Of a DNA stretch of 53,863 bases, positions 10,109 through 19,909 are shown piece by piece. Source of the DNA: Pseudomonadota bacterium (GTDB lineage Bacteria > Pseudomonadota > Gammaproteobacteria > Burkholderiales > Ferrovaceae). Location: contig JAKABO010000013.1 in assembly GCA_021796835.1 (NCBI GenBank), forward strand, positions 1-53,863. Reading direction: 5' to 3'. Within the stretch, counting starts at the first letter, position 1, and each line of letters begins with the position of its first letter. The notes under the pieces are model-generated. The model saw only the letters and a program-made list of their open reading frames with translations. It had not been told where the DNA came from and ran no database searches. The position numbers and the translations under genes were made by a program.

Positions 10109-10134
10109 GTCGTGTGGCTCTGGGGCCGCACGAC
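10109..10134 (+). other. Stem-loop in the cbbL-cbbS spacer
   Basis: GTCGTGTGGC (10109-10118) pairs with GCCGCACGAC (10125-10134) around a 6-nt loop, with one G-U pair. There is no T-run, so it is not a terminator. It more likely protects the cbbL mRNA 3' end or sets the cbbL/cbbS ratio. Confidence 0.55.
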
Positions 10135-10161
10135 CGTGCAAACTAATTTGAGGAATGAGTC

Positions 10162-10518
10162 ATGAGTGAAGTAATGGATTACAAGTCGCGTCTGAGCGAC
10201 CCTGCCAGCCGCAAATTTGAAACTTTCTCCTACCTGCCTGCCATGAATGCGGAAGAAATCCGCAAGCAGGTGGAATACCTGGTAAAGAAGGGATGGAACC
10301 CGGCCATTGAACACATCGAACCCGAGTACCTGATGGATTCCTACTGGTACATGTGGAAATTGCCGATGTTTGGCGAAACCGATGTGGAAAAGGTATTGGC
10401 AGAAGCCGAAGCCTGTCACAAGGCCAACCCGAACAATCATGTGCGCTTGATCGGCTACGACAATTTCAGTCAGTCGCAGGGCGCCTCCATGGTGATTTTC
10501 CGCGGCAAGACCGTGTAA
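10162..10518 (+). CDS. cbbS: RuBisCO small subunit
   Basis: Small chain (118 aa) that caps the L8 core to give L8S8 RuBisCO. Recognised by [19 protein letters not shown], the GWNPAIEH strand, the [10 protein letters not shown] block and the C-terminal VRLIGYDN...[20 protein letters not shown] precedes ATG 10162. It follows cbbL by 64 bp and is followed by a strong terminator before cbbQ. Confidence 0.97.
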   Translation: MSEVMDYKSRLSDPASRKFETFSYLPAMNAEEIRKQVEYLVKKGWNPAIEHIEPEYLMDSYWYMWKLPMFGETDVEKVLAEAEACHKANPNNHVRLIGYDNFSQSQGASMVIFRGKTV

Positions 10519-10538
10519 CGGGGGAAGTCCTCGCATCC

Positions 10539-10576
10539 GCCCCCGTGACCTCGATACCGAGGGCCGGGGGCTTTTT
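10539..10576 (+). terminator. Rho-independent terminator after cbbS
   Basis: Two stacked stems: GCCCCCG (10539-10545) with CGGGGGC (10565-10571), and CCTCG (10549-10553) with CGAGG (10558-10562) around an ATAC loop, followed by TTTTT at 10572-10576. It lies between cbbS and cbbQ. It probably releases most cbbLS transcripts and lets a minority read into cbbQO. Confidence 0.9.
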
Positions 10577-10649
10577 GTTGGCGGGTCTCTTTCTGCCTCG
10601 TTTGGTCAGGGAAGAGGCATGATCAAGGATCAGATTAAGGAATCATTCC

Positions 10650-11453
10650 ATGAGCGATATCATTTCGCAGTATCGAATTTCCACGGCGCCCTATTATCGT
10701 CCGGTGGCGGATGAGGTCGAATTGTTTCAGGCTGCCTACAGCGTGCGCATGCCCATGATGCTCAAGGGGCCGACGGGGTGTGGTAAAACCCGTTTCGTCG
10801 AGTACATGGCCTATACGTTGGGGAAACCCCTGATTACCGTGGCCTGTAACGAAGACATGACGGCATCGGATCTGGTGGGGCGATTTCTTCTGGATGCCCA
10901 GGGGACGCGCTGGCAGGATGGGCCGCTCGCCATTGCCGCCCGCTATGGTGCCCTCTGTTATCTGGATGAAGTGGTGGAGGCGCGCCAGGACACCACGGTG
11001 GTGATTCACCCGCTGACGGACAACCGGCGTGTACTTCCTCTGGAAAAGAAGGGCGAATTGATCAAGGCTCATGCCGACTTTCAACTGGTGATTTCTTATA
11101 ATCCCGGTTATCAGAGTTTGATGAAGGATCTCAAGCAGTCGACCAAACAGCGTTTTGGTGCGCTGGACTTCAATTATCCCGCGCACGAGGTCGAAACGGA
11201 AATCATCGCCCATGAAACCGGGGTTACGGCGGAGGTGGCCGGGAAATTGGTCTCCATTGCAGAACGGGCCCGCAATCTGAAAGGGCATGGACTGGATGAA
11301 GGAATCTCCACCCGGATGCTGATCTATGCCGGAAGTTTGATTGCCACCGGGGTGGATGCCAAAAATGCCTGTCGCGTGGCACTGGTCCGTCCCATTACGG
11401 ATGATCCGGACATGCGCGATGCCCTCGATGCGGCGGTTATGACCTTCTTTTGA
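10650..11453 (+). CDS. cbbQ: RuBisCO activase AAA+ subunit CbbQ
   Basis: MoxR-family AAA+ ATPase that, with CbbO, strips inhibitory sugar phosphates from RuBisCO. The 267-aa protein has Walker A GPTGCGKT at 40-47, Walker [14 protein letters not shown] near 103-115, and the [14 protein letters not shown] region with an arginine finger candidate. Position after cbbLS and before cbbO, and the close resemblance to CbbQ ([18 protein letters not shown]), set it apart from NorQ. AAGGA precedes ATG 10650. Its stop lies just upstream of the cbbO start. Confidence 0.94.
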   Translation: MSDIISQYRISTAPYYRPVADEVELFQAAYSVRMPMMLKGPTGCGKTRFVEYMAYTLGKPLITVACNEDMTASDLVGRFLLDAQGTRWQDGPLAIAARYGALCYLDEVVEARQDTTVVIHPLTDNRRVLPLEKKGELIKAHADFQLVISYNPGYQSLMKDLKQSTKQRFGALDFNYPAHEVETEIIAHETGVTAEVAGKLVSIAERARNLKGHGLDEGISTRMLIYAGSLIATGVDAKNACRVALVRPITDDPDMRDALDAAVMTFF

Positions 11454-11467
11454 GGAGCGGGCGGACC

Positions 11468-13792
11468 ATGGCGATCCATCTCGAAGATTACCAGGCGTTA
11501 CTGGCCGACCTGTCTCCAGCCTGCCAGCAAGGGTTGCGTGACGAGTGGCATGAGGCCACGCGGGCACTCTCGGCTCGTGGCCTGGACAACTACCTCAAGG
11601 GAACGGCGGCCTTGCAGCATCTGGGGCGGGGCAACGAACTGGTCCTGACCTGGATCGAAGTGGCTCCCCAGGTGGCCCGGGCAGTGGGTGAGGAATGCCT
11701 GACGGATCTCGTACAGATTGCATTGGGATTTTCCTCGCGGACTTCCGGAACGGTGATCGAGCGTTTGCTGGGGACTGCTCCCGTGGCGGCCAGTCGACTG
11801 GGAGATGCAGACCTGTTTCAGGCCTACCTCCAGTTTCTCAACCATCTTCTGGGCCAGGCCCCCCGTGGGGTCCGGCCCATGCTCGACAATCTGGAAGTCC
11901 TGCTGAACCAGTTGACCTTGGGAGGGTTGCGTCGTTGGGCAACTTGGGGTGCCCACGCCCATCGTACCAATTATGAGGCGCAGATCGAGTATTTTGGCTT
12001 GGCCTCCAAGGAATCGCTGGCCATGTTACAAAAGGAGCGCAAGGGGACGCTCTTCATCGATATTCAGCGCCGGATCAACATGTATCTGCGTGCCCTGTGG
12101 GGGCGGGATTTCTTCATGCGTCCCACCTCCGGAGACTTCGAGCGAAGGGAAGGTTACAAACCTTATATCGAGAGTTATTTCTTTCATGTACCCGATGCCT
12201 TCGATGACCATGAGGGCGTTTCCGGCCTCAGTCTGTACCGGGCTGCGGCTGCCCATTGCGCCGCTCACTGGGTGGCGACCACGGCGCCGATTTCGGCAGA
12301 AAATCTGAATCCCCTGCAGATGGCGCTGATCGAGATCATCGAGGATGCGCGAGTGGAAACCCTGGCCATTCGGCGTTTTCCGGGGCTGGCGCAATTGTGG
12401 GCCCAGTGCCATCATGCTCATGCGGGTCAGGGGGCAAGCGCTGGTGACTATTTCAACCGTCTGAGTCGGGTCCTGCTGGATCCCGCCTATCAGGATCCTG
12501 ACCCTTGGGTGGCGGAGGGGCGACTCCTGTTTGCCCAGGCAAAAAACCTGGACGATCATCAACTTTCCTGGGACATCGGAGTTTCCCTGGCGCATACTTT
12601 TCGGGCCAAAAATATCGCTTACAACCCGCGCACGGATGGACAGCGCCCTCTTTATCGGGATGACAACCGTTTCATCTGGGCCTTTGAGGGGTTCGATTTC
12701 GAGGCGGCACTGGCAGCAGGGTATGATCGGCCGCTTCAGGTGCGGCGCAAGGTCAATCTGATGGAAATGGTCAACGAGATCGACACCGAACTGGCAGGGG
12801 ATGACGCCCAGGAAATTTGGGTGCTGGGCACGGAACTCTTTCCCTATGAGGATACGGGCGTCAGTTTCAATGAACGGGAAGGCAAGGAACCAGTTTCTGA
12901 CCCATTTCACTATGCGGAATGGGACTATCAGATTCAACTCGAGCGGCCTTCCTGGGTGACGGTTCTGGAACGCCGCTCCAGTCGAGGGGACCTGGCGCTC
13001 ATCGAGGACATCACCTTCCGGAACAAGCGTCTGATTGCGCGGATGAAGTTCATTTTGGACGCGATGCAGCCGCAGGGAGTGACGCGTCTGCGCAAACTGG
13101 AGGAAGGCGATGATATCGACCTGAATGCGGCCATTGCCAGTACCATCGACCTGCGCATGGGCGTACAGCCCGAACCGCGCATCATGATGCGCAGTGTCCG
13201 CAAGGTGCGGGACATTTCAGTCATGGTTTTGCTTGACTTGTCCGAGTCGACCAATGACAAGGTGGCGGGGCAGGACTATTCGGTTCTCGATCTGACTCGC
13301 GAAGCCACCGTTCTGTTGGCAGACGCCATCCACAAGGTGGGAGATCCCTTCGCGATTCATGGGTTCTGCTCCGATGGTCGGCATGGGGTGTCCTACTACC
13401 GTTTCAAGGATTTTGATCAGGATTATGACGATCTTCCCAAAGAACGGCTGGCGGGCATGAAGGGGCAGTTGTCCACCCGCATGGGGGCTGCCGTTCGTCA
13501 TGCCGTACAATATCTGAAGCAGCAACGTTCGGCCAAAAAGTTATTGCTGGTGCTGACGGATGGAGAACCTGCTGATGTGGATGTTCGCGACCCCCAGTAT
13601 CTTCGTTACGATACCAAGAAGGCTGTGGAGGAGGCGGGACGATCGGGTATCATGACCTACTGCCTGAGCCTTGATCCGCGGGCAGACCAGTATGTTTCGC
13701 GCATTTTCGGGGCCAAGAATTTTCTGGTGGTGGATCAGGTGGCGCGTTTGCCTGAGAAATTGCCTTTGCTTTATGCCGGGTTGACACGCTGA
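11468..13792 (+). CDS. cbbO: RuBisCO activation protein CbbO (vWA domain)
   Basis: Adaptor that links the CbbQ hexamer to RuBisCO. The 774-aa protein has a long helical N-terminal part and a C-terminal von Willebrand factor A domain whose metal-ion site begins DLSES near residue 590 (DxSxS) and continues with LSTRMGAAVRHA and LVLTDGEPADVDV. Start ATG 11468 (MAIHLEDYQ) is chosen over a TTG at 11450 because GAGGAG lies 10 nt upstream of it. It is spaced 14 nt from cbbQ, so coupled expression is expected. NorD is the only near relative, ruled out by context. Confidence 0.93.
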   Translation: MAIHLEDYQALLADLSPACQQGLRDEWHEATRALSARGLDNYLKGTAALQHLGRGNELVLTWIEVAPQVARAVGEECLTDLVQIALGFSSRTSGTVIERLLGTAPVAASRLGDADLFQAYLQFLNHLLGQAPRGVRPMLDNLEVLLNQLTLGGLRRWATWGAHAHRTNYEAQIEYFGLASKESLAMLQKERKGTLFIDIQRRINMYLRALWGRDFFMRPTSGDFERREGYKPYIESYFFHVPDAFDDHEGVSGLSLYRAAAAHCAAHWVATTAPISAENLNPLQMALIEIIEDARVETLAIRRFPGLAQLWAQCHHAHAGQGASAGDYFNRLSRVLLDPAYQDPDPWVAEGRLLFAQAKNLDDHQLSWDIGVSLAHTFRAKNIAYNPRTDGQRPLYRDDNRFIWAFEGFDFEAALAAGYDRPLQVRRKVNLMEMVNEIDTELAGDDAQEIWVLGTELFPYEDTGVSFNEREGKEPVSDPFHYAEWDYQIQLERPSWVTVLERRSSRGDLALIEDITFRNKRLIARMKFILDAMQPQGVTRLRKLEEGDDIDLNAAIASTIDLRMGVQPEPRIMMRSVRKVRDISVMVLLDLSESTNDKVAGQDYSVLDLTREATVLLADAIHKVGDPFAIHGFCSDGRHGVSYYRFKDFDQDYDDLPKERLAGMKGQLSTRMGAAVRHAVQYLKQQRSAKKLLLVLTDGEPADVDVRDPQYLRYDTKKAVEEAGRSGIMTYCLSLDPRADQYVSRIFGAKNFLVVDQVARLPEKLPLLYAGLTR

Positions 13793-13803
13793 AAGGCACG
13801 AGG

Positions 13804-14109
13804 ATGACTATGGAACAACGTTACAAGGGCGTATACTCCGATCTCAATGGGGGGATGACCCATTTGGCCCAGATCATCAAGGACGCATGGGTATTTGGAT
13901 TGCTGCCGGAAGATCAGGACGGCAAGGGTTGGACGAGCGGGCAGATCCAGCAACTCTATGACAAGGTGTCGGAAGAGTGGGAGAAATATGGACACCTGCC
14001 CAGCCGTTTGACGCCCGAGTTGCGCAACCGTCACCAAAGGATCTATGAAGCATCGGTGGAGCGGGCGCGCAAGAACGGCTGGAACCCCGAGTTGGGCGAA
14101 GATGATTGA
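13804..14109 (+). CDS. Unrecognised 101-aa protein, last gene of the cbb operon
   Basis: Starts 11 nt after cbbO, so it is almost certainly co-transcribed with the RuBisCO activase genes. The 101-aa product is soluble, slightly acidic and mostly helical by inspection. It is rich in Trp (AWVFGLLPEDQDGKGW, EEWEKYG, NGWNPELG) and has no cysteine. I know no function; a role in RuBisCO activation or assembly is inferred only from position. Starts ATG 13804 and ATG 13810 are both served by AAGG or AGGA. A strong promoter for rpsO follows its stop, which closes the operon. Confidence 0.8.
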   Translation: MTMEQRYKGVYSDLNGGMTHLAQIIKDAWVFGLLPEDQDGKGWTSGQIQQLYDKVSEEWEKYGHLPSRLTPELRNRHQRIYEASVERARKNGWNPELGEDD

Positions 14110-14133
14110 TCGCATCAAAAAAATATCGTCCGG

Positions 14134-14162
14134 TTGGCAGTATTGACTTAATTGTGTATAAT
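14134..14162 (+). promoter_or_regulatory. Sigma70-type promoter of rpsO
   Basis: TTGGCA at 14134-14139 and TATAAT at 14157-14162 are separated by exactly 17 bp, in the gap after the cbb operon. The rpsO start codon is 44 nt downstream of the -10. Confidence 0.85.
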
Positions 14163-14205
14163 CCTGTGTTTTTCGGACGAATCCCTACCGTATTTGGAGA
14201 ATGAC

Positions 14206-14475
14206 ATGGCTGCAATCGCCGCTCATAAAGCGCAGATCATGAAGGACTTTCAGCGTACCCCCCAGGACACCGGCTCAACGGAAGTCCAGGTGGCCCTGCT
14301 GACTCATCGCATCAATCATCTGACCGAGCACTTCAAAACCCATGTCAAGGATCACCATTCCCGCCGTGGCTTGCTCAAACTGGTCAGTCAACGTCGCAGT
14401 TTGCTGGATTATTTCAAGCGCACCAATATGGACGGCTATCGCCAACTCATCGCCAGTCTGGGTTTGCGCAAGTAA
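14206..14475 (+). CDS. rpsO: 30S ribosomal protein S15
   Basis: Primary 16S-binding protein (89 aa) of the central domain. Typical S15 features are visible: [27 protein letters not shown], then [12 protein letters not shown] and the C-terminal [10 protein letters not shown]. The start is [11 protein letters not shown] at 14206, after TTTGGAGAATGAC; the open frame extends 18 codons further upstream but those codons overlap the promoter. rpsO-pnp order is conserved. Confidence 0.97.
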   Translation: MAAIAAHKAQIMKDFQRTPQDTGSTEVQVALLTHRINHLTEHFKTHVKDHHSRRGLLKLVSQRRSLLDYFKRTNMDGYRQLIASLGLRK

Positions 14476-14500
14476 AATCCGGTGGGGAAGATCTGGTTCG

Positions 14501-14536
14501 AAATGCGGTGCGAGGTGATAGGCGCACCGCATTTTT
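14501..14536 (+). terminator. rpsO-pnp intergenic terminator/attenuator
   Basis: AAATGCGGTGCG (14501-14512) pairs with CGCACCGCATTT (14523-14534) around a 10-nt loop, followed by T's to 14536. In the known rpsO-pnp arrangement such a hairpin partly terminates rpsO transcripts; that role is taken from the family. Confidence 0.88.
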
Positions 14537-14589
14537 GTTTCATATACTGATGCAGAACGTAACAATCTATTGATAGTGAGGATGAACGC

Positions 14590-16692
14590 GTGAATCCGAT
14601 TCGCAAGACATTTACCCTGGGCCGCCATCAAGTTACCCTTGAAGCGGGAGAGATCGCCAGGCAGGCTGATGGTGCCGTGATGGTGTCCATGGAGGATACC
14701 GTGGTTCTGGTGACCTGCGTGGCCCTGAAGAAAGCCAAAGTAGGCCAGGATTTCTTCCCCCTGACCGTGGACTATCAGGAGCGGTTTTATGCAAGCGGGC
14801 GTATTCCCGGAGGCTTTTTCAAACGTGAAGGGCGTCCTTCCGAAAAAGAAACCCTGACTTCCCGGTTGATCGACCGGCCTTTGCGTCCCCTGTTTCCGGA
14901 AGGGTTTTACAACGAAGTTCAGATCGTGGCAACGGTCATGTCCTGCAATCCGGAAATCGACCCGGATATTCCTGCCCTGATCGGCGCTTCTGCAGCGGTT
15001 GCCTTGTCCGGGGTTCCCTTCAGTGGCCCCATCGGGGCGGCTCGGGTGGGTTATGTGGAGGGCCAGTTCGTGCTGAATCCCACCGCGACCGAACTGACCC
15101 AGTCAAAGATGGATCTGGTGGTGGCGGGGACGGCGGAAGCGGTCCTGATGGTGGAGTCCGAAGCCAGCGAATTGCCTGAAGATGTCATGTTGGGCGCCGT
15201 GGTTTATGGACATGAACAGATGCAGGTCATCATCGATGCCATCAATGAATTGGCCGATGAAGCAGGCAAGGAACCCTGGGATTGGACCCCACCTGCCCGT
15301 GATGAGGCCTTGATTGCGCGTCTTGAAGCATTGGCTCTGGATCCCTTGCGTGAAGCCTACCGGATCCGTGCAAAACAGGCACGTACGGAGCGGATCGAGG
15401 CCATTCGAAGCGAAGTCATGCCGCAGGTGCTTCCCGCCGATGCCGATGCCGACCGGCAAAATCAGGTGCGCAGCCTATTTGGGGAATTGGAGGCGCGTAT
15501 CGTGCGACACCAGATCCTGGATGGAGACCCGCGTATCGATGGGCGCGATACTCGCACGGTTCGCCCCATTACCATTCGCATGGGGGTATTGCCCCGCACG
15601 CACGGTTCTGTGCTGTTTACCCGTGGAGAGACCCAGGCTCTGGTGGTGGCGACCCTTGGCACTGGACGCGATGAACAGATCATCGACGCAATCCAGGGAG
15701 AGTACAAGGACCGCTTCATGCTCCATTACAATTTCCCTCCCTATTCCACCGGGGAGACAGGGCGGGTCGGTAGCCCCAAGCGGCGTGAAATCGGCCATGG
15801 ACGTTTGGCGAAAAGAGCCTTGGTGGCAACCCTGCCTACACCAGAAGAATTTTCCTACACGCTTCGCGTGGTCTCCGAAATTACCGAGTCGAACGGGTCC
15901 AGTTCCATGGCCTCGGTTTGTGGTGGTTCCCTTGCGTTGATGGATGCGGGCGTTCCGGTCAAGGCCCACACGGCGGGCGTGGCCATGGGTTTGATCAAGG
16001 AAGGGAATCGTTTCGCAGTGCTGACGGATATCCTGGGTGATGAAGACCATCTGGGTGATATGGATTTCAAGGTGGCTGGTACGGAGCAGGGGGTCACCGC
16101 CCTGCAAATGGACATCAAGATCACGGGAATCACCAAAGAGATCATGCAGGTGGCACTGGCGCAAGCGCGCGAAGGGCGTATCCACATTCTGGGGTTGATG
16201 AAGAAGGCAATGCCCATGGTGCGTGAAGAGTTGTCCAGTTTTGCGCCGCGCATCCTGACTCTCAAAATCAATCCGGAAAAAATTCGGGATGTGATCGGCA
16301 AGGGCGGAGCCGTGATTCGTGCCTTGACGGAAGAAACCGGGACGACGATCGATATCCAGGAAGATGGAACGGTCAATATTGCCTGCCTGACTTCGGAAGC
16401 TGGGGCCCTGGCCAGGAAGCGTATCGAAGAGATCACGGCCGAGGTGGAAGTCGGCAAGGTCTATGAAGGGATTGTTCTGAAGTTGCTCGATTTTGGTGCG
16501 ATCGTGAGTGTTCTTCCCGGACGGGACGGATTGTTGCACATTTCCCAGATTGCCCACGAGCGGGTCAATGCCGTGGCAGACTATCTCAAGGAAGGGCAGC
16601 AACTCAAGGTCAAGGTACTGGAGGCGGATGAAAAAGGTCGTTTGCGACTCAGCCTCAAGGCCTTGCTGGAACCCCCCGTGGTTGAGGAATGA
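14590..16692 (+). CDS. pnp: Polyribonucleotide nucleotidyltransferase (PNPase)
   Basis: 3'-5' phosphorolytic exoribonuclease of the degradosome, trimer in the cytoplasm. The 700-aa protein shows two RNase PH domains ([60 protein letters not shown]), then KH ([21 protein letters not shown]) and S1 ([31 protein letters not shown]). It starts with GTG at 14590 after GAGGA at 14577-14581. It ends without an extended C-terminal tail. Confidence 0.98.
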   Translation: MNPIRKTFTLGRHQVTLEAGEIARQADGAVMVSMEDTVVLVTCVALKKAKVGQDFFPLTVDYQERFYASGRIPGGFFKREGRPSEKETLTSRLIDRPLRPLFPEGFYNEVQIVATVMSCNPEIDPDIPALIGASAAVALSGVPFSGPIGAARVGYVEGQFVLNPTATELTQSKMDLVVAGTAEAVLMVESEASELPEDVMLGAVVYGHEQMQVIIDAINELADEAGKEPWDWTPPARDEALIARLEALALDPLREAYRIRAKQARTERIEAIRSEVMPQVLPADADADRQNQVRSLFGELEARIVRHQILDGDPRIDGRDTRTVRPITIRMGVLPRTHGSVLFTRGETQALVVATLGTGRDEQIIDAIQGEYKDRFMLHYNFPPYSTGETGRVGSPKRREIGHGRLAKRALVATLPTPEEFSYTLRVVSEITESNGSSSMASVCGGSLALMDAGVPVKAHTAGVAMGLIKEGNRFAVLTDILGDEDHLGDMDFKVAGTEQGVTALQMDIKITGITKEIMQVALAQAREGRIHILGLMKKAMPMVREELSSFAPRILTLKINPEKIRDVIGKGGAVIRALTEETGTTIDIQEDGTVNIACLTSEAGALARKRIEEITAEVEVGKVYEGIVLKLLDFGAIVSVLPGRDGLLHISQIAHERVNAVADYLKEGQQLKVKVLEADEKGRLRLSLKALLEPPVVEE

Positions 16693-16753
16693 ACTTCGTG
16701 ATAGGATGAGTCGACCGAGAGGTCTGTCTGGAATGTTGATACGGTGAATTGCC

Positions 16754-17176
16754 ATGGTTGAAGCCACGTTGAAACAATTTTCTCCCTATGTCCTGAAAGA
16801 GGGAGAAACGTATATGAATGACCTGCAACTGGCCCATTTTCGCCATCTTCTGGAGAGTTGGAAGGCGGAATTGGGTCAGGACATCGACCGAACGGTCCAT
16901 ACCATGCAGGATGAAGCGACTGTTTTCGCCGATCCCAATGATCGCGCCAGTCAGGAATCGGATATGGCGCTGGAATTGCGCAACCGCGACCGCGAACGCA
17001 AGTTGATCAAAAAGATCGATGAAACCATCGCCAAAATAGAAGCTGGTGACTATGGCTACTGCGAGAGTTGCGGGGTGGAAATCGGCATCAATCGTCTGCA
17101 GGCGAGACCCACTGCCAGTTTGTGTATCGATTGCAAACAACTCGAAGAAATGCGCGAACGTCAGGTCGCCAAGTAA
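16754..17176 (+). CDS. dksA: RNA polymerase-binding transcription factor DksA
   Basis: Binds the RNA polymerase secondary channel and acts with ppGpp on rRNA and amino-acid promoters. The 140-aa protein has the long coiled coil with tip FADPNDRASQESD, keeping the acidic pair D60 and D63 and A65. A zinc finger uses C103, C106, C124 and C127. ATG 16754 is kept because the N-terminal SPYVLKEGETYMND block is a conserved DksA feature; a better-placed Shine-Dalgarno (GGGAGA) serves an internal ATG at 16814, so a shorter form could also be made. Confidence 0.95.
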   Translation: MVEATLKQFSPYVLKEGETYMNDLQLAHFRHLLESWKAELGQDIDRTVHTMQDEATVFADPNDRASQESDMALELRNRDRERKLIKKIDETIAKIEAGDYGYCESCGVEIGINRLQARPTASLCIDCKQLEEMRERQVAK

Positions 17177-17229
17177 TTTTCAGTCGTTTCCTTTTGTCGG
17201 GGGAGGCAGCGCCGGGTACGAGGCCTGCC

Positions 17230-17847
17230 TCAGATTCGCACGAGCGGTTTCAGAAGCGCCCACCCCAAATCCCAATGTTCCAAAGGCGACCGTTGGAACT
17301 GGCTGGAACTGAATCGATGCCAGCGCCCGATGACAACGCTCATCAGCAGATTTGCCTGCACCGCAACGGCACGGTCACTGGACATGTCGCCGTGGGTGGC
17401 GGCGAGGCGCAAACTTTGGCGAATCGATGCTTCCAATCGCTCACAGAGTTGCGCGATGCGGACCAGCAGTCGTTCGTTTTCATGATGCAGGACTTCCCCC
17501 GTCAGGACACGGGTCATGCCCGGATTCTTGTCTGAAAAAGCCAGCAGCAACGTCAGGGTGGCCTCTACTTGCGCCAGACCCGAAGGCAGGTCGAGGGCGA
17601 TACGGTTGATCCGGGTAAACAGGGTTTGTTCGATGAATTCGATCAAGCCCTCGTACATCTTGGCCTTGCTGGCGAAATGACGGTACAGGGCGGCCTCGGA
17701 TACATTCAAATGGCGGGCCAGAAGTGCAGTGGTGATTTTCTCGGGTTGGGGGCGTTCCAGCAGGGAGGCCAACACGTGCAGGATTTCCTGACGACGTTCG
17801 CCCGCTTTGGAACGGGATTGGGAGGGGGGAGATTCCGGGGTGGACAT
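17230..17847 (-). CDS. slmA: Nucleoid occlusion factor SlmA (TetR fold)
   Basis: DNA-bound inhibitor of FtsZ ring formation over the nucleoid. The 205-aa protein has an N-terminal helix-turn-helix (ITTALLARHLNVSEAALYRHFASKAKMYEGLIEFIE), and the rest matches SlmA in length and in the QLCERLEASIRQSLRLA block. Start MSTPESPPSQS at 17847 is chosen; a 26-codon upstream extension lacks similarity. A TATAAT on the minus strand (17890-17895 complement) is a likely -10. Divergent from yebC, convergent with dksA. Confidence 0.9.
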   Translation of the reverse strand: MSTPESPPSQSRSKAGERRQEILHVLASLLERPQPEKITTALLARHLNVSEAALYRHFASKAKMYEGLIEFIEQTLFTRINRIALDLPSGLAQVEATLTLLLAFSDKNPGMTRVLTGEVLHHENERLLVRIAQLCERLEASIRQSLRLAATHGDMSSDRAVAVQANLLMSVVIGRWHRFSSSQFQRSPLEHWDLGWALLKPLVRI

Positions 17848-18003
17848 GGTGCGCTGTGGGGGCAGGAATGCCGTTGGATGAAACCGCACATTATAACGAA
17901 CCTGGCCTGAATCAAAGAGTTTCATTTTTCAACTCCTGCCGGGCCTCATCGACCGTGTTAAAATCGGAGTCATTTCCATCATTCAGTCAGAGGTCGGGTC
18001 ATC

Positions 18004-18729
18004 GTGGCAGGACATTCCAAATGGGCCAATATCAAACACAAGAAAGCCGCCGCTGATGCCAAACGCGGCAAGGTTTTCACCCGCCTCATCAAGGAAATTA
18101 CCGTGGCTGCGCGCATGGGTGGTGGGGATGTCGGGAGCAATCCGCGCCTGCGTCTGGCTGTGGACAAGGCCTATGACCAGAACATGCCCAAGGACACCAT
18201 CGAACGCGCCATCAAGCGGGGAAGTGGTGATCTGGAAGGCGTCAACTATGAAGAAATACGCTATGAAGGGTATGGTATCAACGGTGCCGCGGTGATGGTG
18301 GATTGCCTGACGGATAACCGGACCCGCACCGTAGCCGATGTGCGCCACGCCTTTACCAAGTACGGGGGGAATCTGGGCACGGATGGTTCAGTGTCCTTCC
18401 TGTTCGTGCACTGTGGACAAATGCTCTTTTCTCCAGGGACGGATGAAGACCGGTTGATGGAAGCCGCTCTGGAGGCAGGAGCCGACGATGTCCTTCACCA
18501 TGAGGACGACAGTCTGGAAGTGGTGACCCCGCCCTACGAATTCAGCGCCATTCGACAGGCCCTGGAAAAAAGTGGATTCAAGGCGGAATTTGCCGAGGTG
18601 ACCATGAAACCCCAGAACGAGGTGGAATTTTCCGGGGATGAAGCGGTGCGCATGCAGAAACTGATCGATGCACTGGAATCTCTCGACGATGTACAGGCGG
18701 TGTATACCACCGCCGTTCTGTCCGAGTGA
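18004..18729 (+). CDS. yebC: YebC/PmpR family transcriptional/translation regulator
   Basis: YebC-family protein of 241 aa; recent work on relatives links the family to relief of ribosome stalling at proline stretches, older work to DNA binding. Hallmarks are [16 protein letters not shown] at the start, IKRGSGD, and [23 protein letters not shown]. It uses a GTG start at 18004. The stop (TGA) abuts the ruvC ATG at 18730 with no gap. First gene of the long ruv-tol run. Confidence 0.95.
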   Translation: MAGHSKWANIKHKKAAADAKRGKVFTRLIKEITVAARMGGGDVGSNPRLRLAVDKAYDQNMPKDTIERAIKRGSGDLEGVNYEEIRYEGYGINGAAVMVDCLTDNRTRTVADVRHAFTKYGGNLGTDGSVSFLFVHCGQMLFSPGTDEDRLMEAALEAGADDVLHHEDDSLEVVTPPYEFSAIRQALEKSGFKAEFAEVTMKPQNEVEFSGDEAVRMQKLIDALESLDDVQAVYTTAVLSE

Positions 18730-19284
18730 ATGGTGGCCTTGCGTATTCTGGGTGTGGATCCCGGCCTGCGTTGTACCGGGTTTGGGGTCATCGAGTTGTC
18801 TCAGCGAGGGAATGACCCCGAATATGTGGCCAGCGGAACCATTACCACGCCTTCCACTGCGGCCTTGGCAGCACGTATCAAGGTGCTTCACACGGGGCTG
18901 AAGAGTGTCATCGAACTTCATCGACCGCAGGTCATGGCGATTGAAATCGTCTTCGTCAATGTGAACCCTCAAGCCACCCTGCTGCTGGGACAGGCTCGGG
19001 GAGCCTTGCTGGCGGCTGCGGTCATGCACGACCTCGAAGTTCACGAATATACGGCGTTGCAGGTCAAACAGGCCGTGGTGGGGCACGGCCATGCCAGCAA
19101 GGAACAGGTTCAGGCCATGGTCATGCGTTTGCTCAAATTAACCGAGGTTCCGCGAACCGACCCTGCCGATGCCCTGGCTTGTGCGTTGAGGCATGCGCAC
19201 GGAGGTTCACTGCCACCGGCGGCGGCAGGGCGCCGGTCCACGCGCTGGCGTTCGTTGCCAGGACGCACGGGAAGTCCCTCATGA
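18730..19284 (+). CDS. ruvC: Holliday junction endonuclease RuvC
   Basis: Resolves Holliday junctions with RuvAB. The 184-aa protein keeps the four catalytic acidic residues: D10 (GVDPG), E72 (AIEIVF), D144 and D147 ([10 protein letters not shown]). The C-terminus is a basic Arg/Ser-rich tail. Start ATG directly follows the yebC stop, and the stop overlaps ruvA by 4 nt. Confidence 0.96.
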   Translation: MVALRILGVDPGLRCTGFGVIELSQRGNDPEYVASGTITTPSTAALAARIKVLHTGLKSVIELHRPQVMAIEIVFVNVNPQATLLLGQARGALLAAAVMHDLEVHEYTALQVKQAVVGHGHASKEQVQAMVMRLLKLTEVPRTDPADALACALRHAHGGSLPPAAAGRRSTRWRSLPGRTGSPS

Positions 19285-19877
19285 TCGGACGGTTGCGCGG
19301 AATCGTGGTACATCAGGCCCCCCCCTGGGTGGTATTGGAAGTACAGGGGGTGGGATACGAGCTCGAGGTTCCTTTGGGAACCTTTGCGCGTTTGCCGGCG
19401 GAAGAAGTGCCCGTATGTTTTCTGACTCACCTCGTGGTTCGGGAGGATGCCCATCTCCTGTATGGTTTCCTGGATGAGGACGAGCGTCAGGCTTTTCGTC
19501 AACTGCTGAAAATCAGCGGGGTGGGACCCCGTCTTGCGCTGGCGGTGCTGTCCGGACTGTCTGTGAGTGCGTTGGGGCAGGCCGTGGAACGACAGGAAGT
19601 GGATCTCCTGACGCGTATTCCCGGTATCGGGAAAAAAACCGCCCAGCGGCTCCTTCTGGAGTTGAAAGAAAAGTTGGTCGTACCCTCCCTGCCCGAAGTT
19701 TCTCCTTCTCCTTCTGGGGGGGCCGCGCTCCAGGTGGAACTGGCGCAGGCCCTGAGCGGATTGGGTTACCACGACCGTGAGATTCAATGGGCCTTGAAGC
19801 AGTTGCCGGCGGGGGATTTGACCCTGGAACAGGGCATTCGCCAGACTCTGGGCTGGCTCGCGCGTCGGGAGTCCTGA
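19281..19877 (+). CDS. ruvA: Holliday junction branch migration protein RuvA
   Basis: Binds four-way junctions and loads RuvB. The 198-aa protein has domain I with [10 protein letters not shown] and [11 protein letters not shown], helix-hairpin-helix repeats [16 protein letters not shown] and [23 protein letters not shown], an acidic-poor linker (residues about 140-150), and domain III ([19 protein letters not shown]) for RuvB contact. ATG 19281 overlaps the ruvC stop; the longer open frame upstream lies inside ruvC. Confidence 0.96.
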   Translation: MIGRLRGIVVHQAPPWVVLEVQGVGYELEVPLGTFARLPAEEVPVCFLTHLVVREDAHLLYGFLDEDERQAFRQLLKISGVGPRLALAVLSGLSVSALGQAVERQEVDLLTRIPGIGKKTAQRLLLELKEKLVVPSLPEVSPSPSGGAALQVELAQALSGLGYHDREIQWALKQLPAGDLTLEQGIRQTLGWLARRES

Positions 19878-19909
19878 GTCATGACGGGATCTGAGGTGAG
19901 GGGAAGGAA

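Noticed and set aside
17206-17229. GAGGCAG...CTGCCTC hairpin between dksA and slmA
   Set aside because: Stem is interrupted by a long loop, no T-run on either strand, and it touches the slmA stop; not called as terminator.
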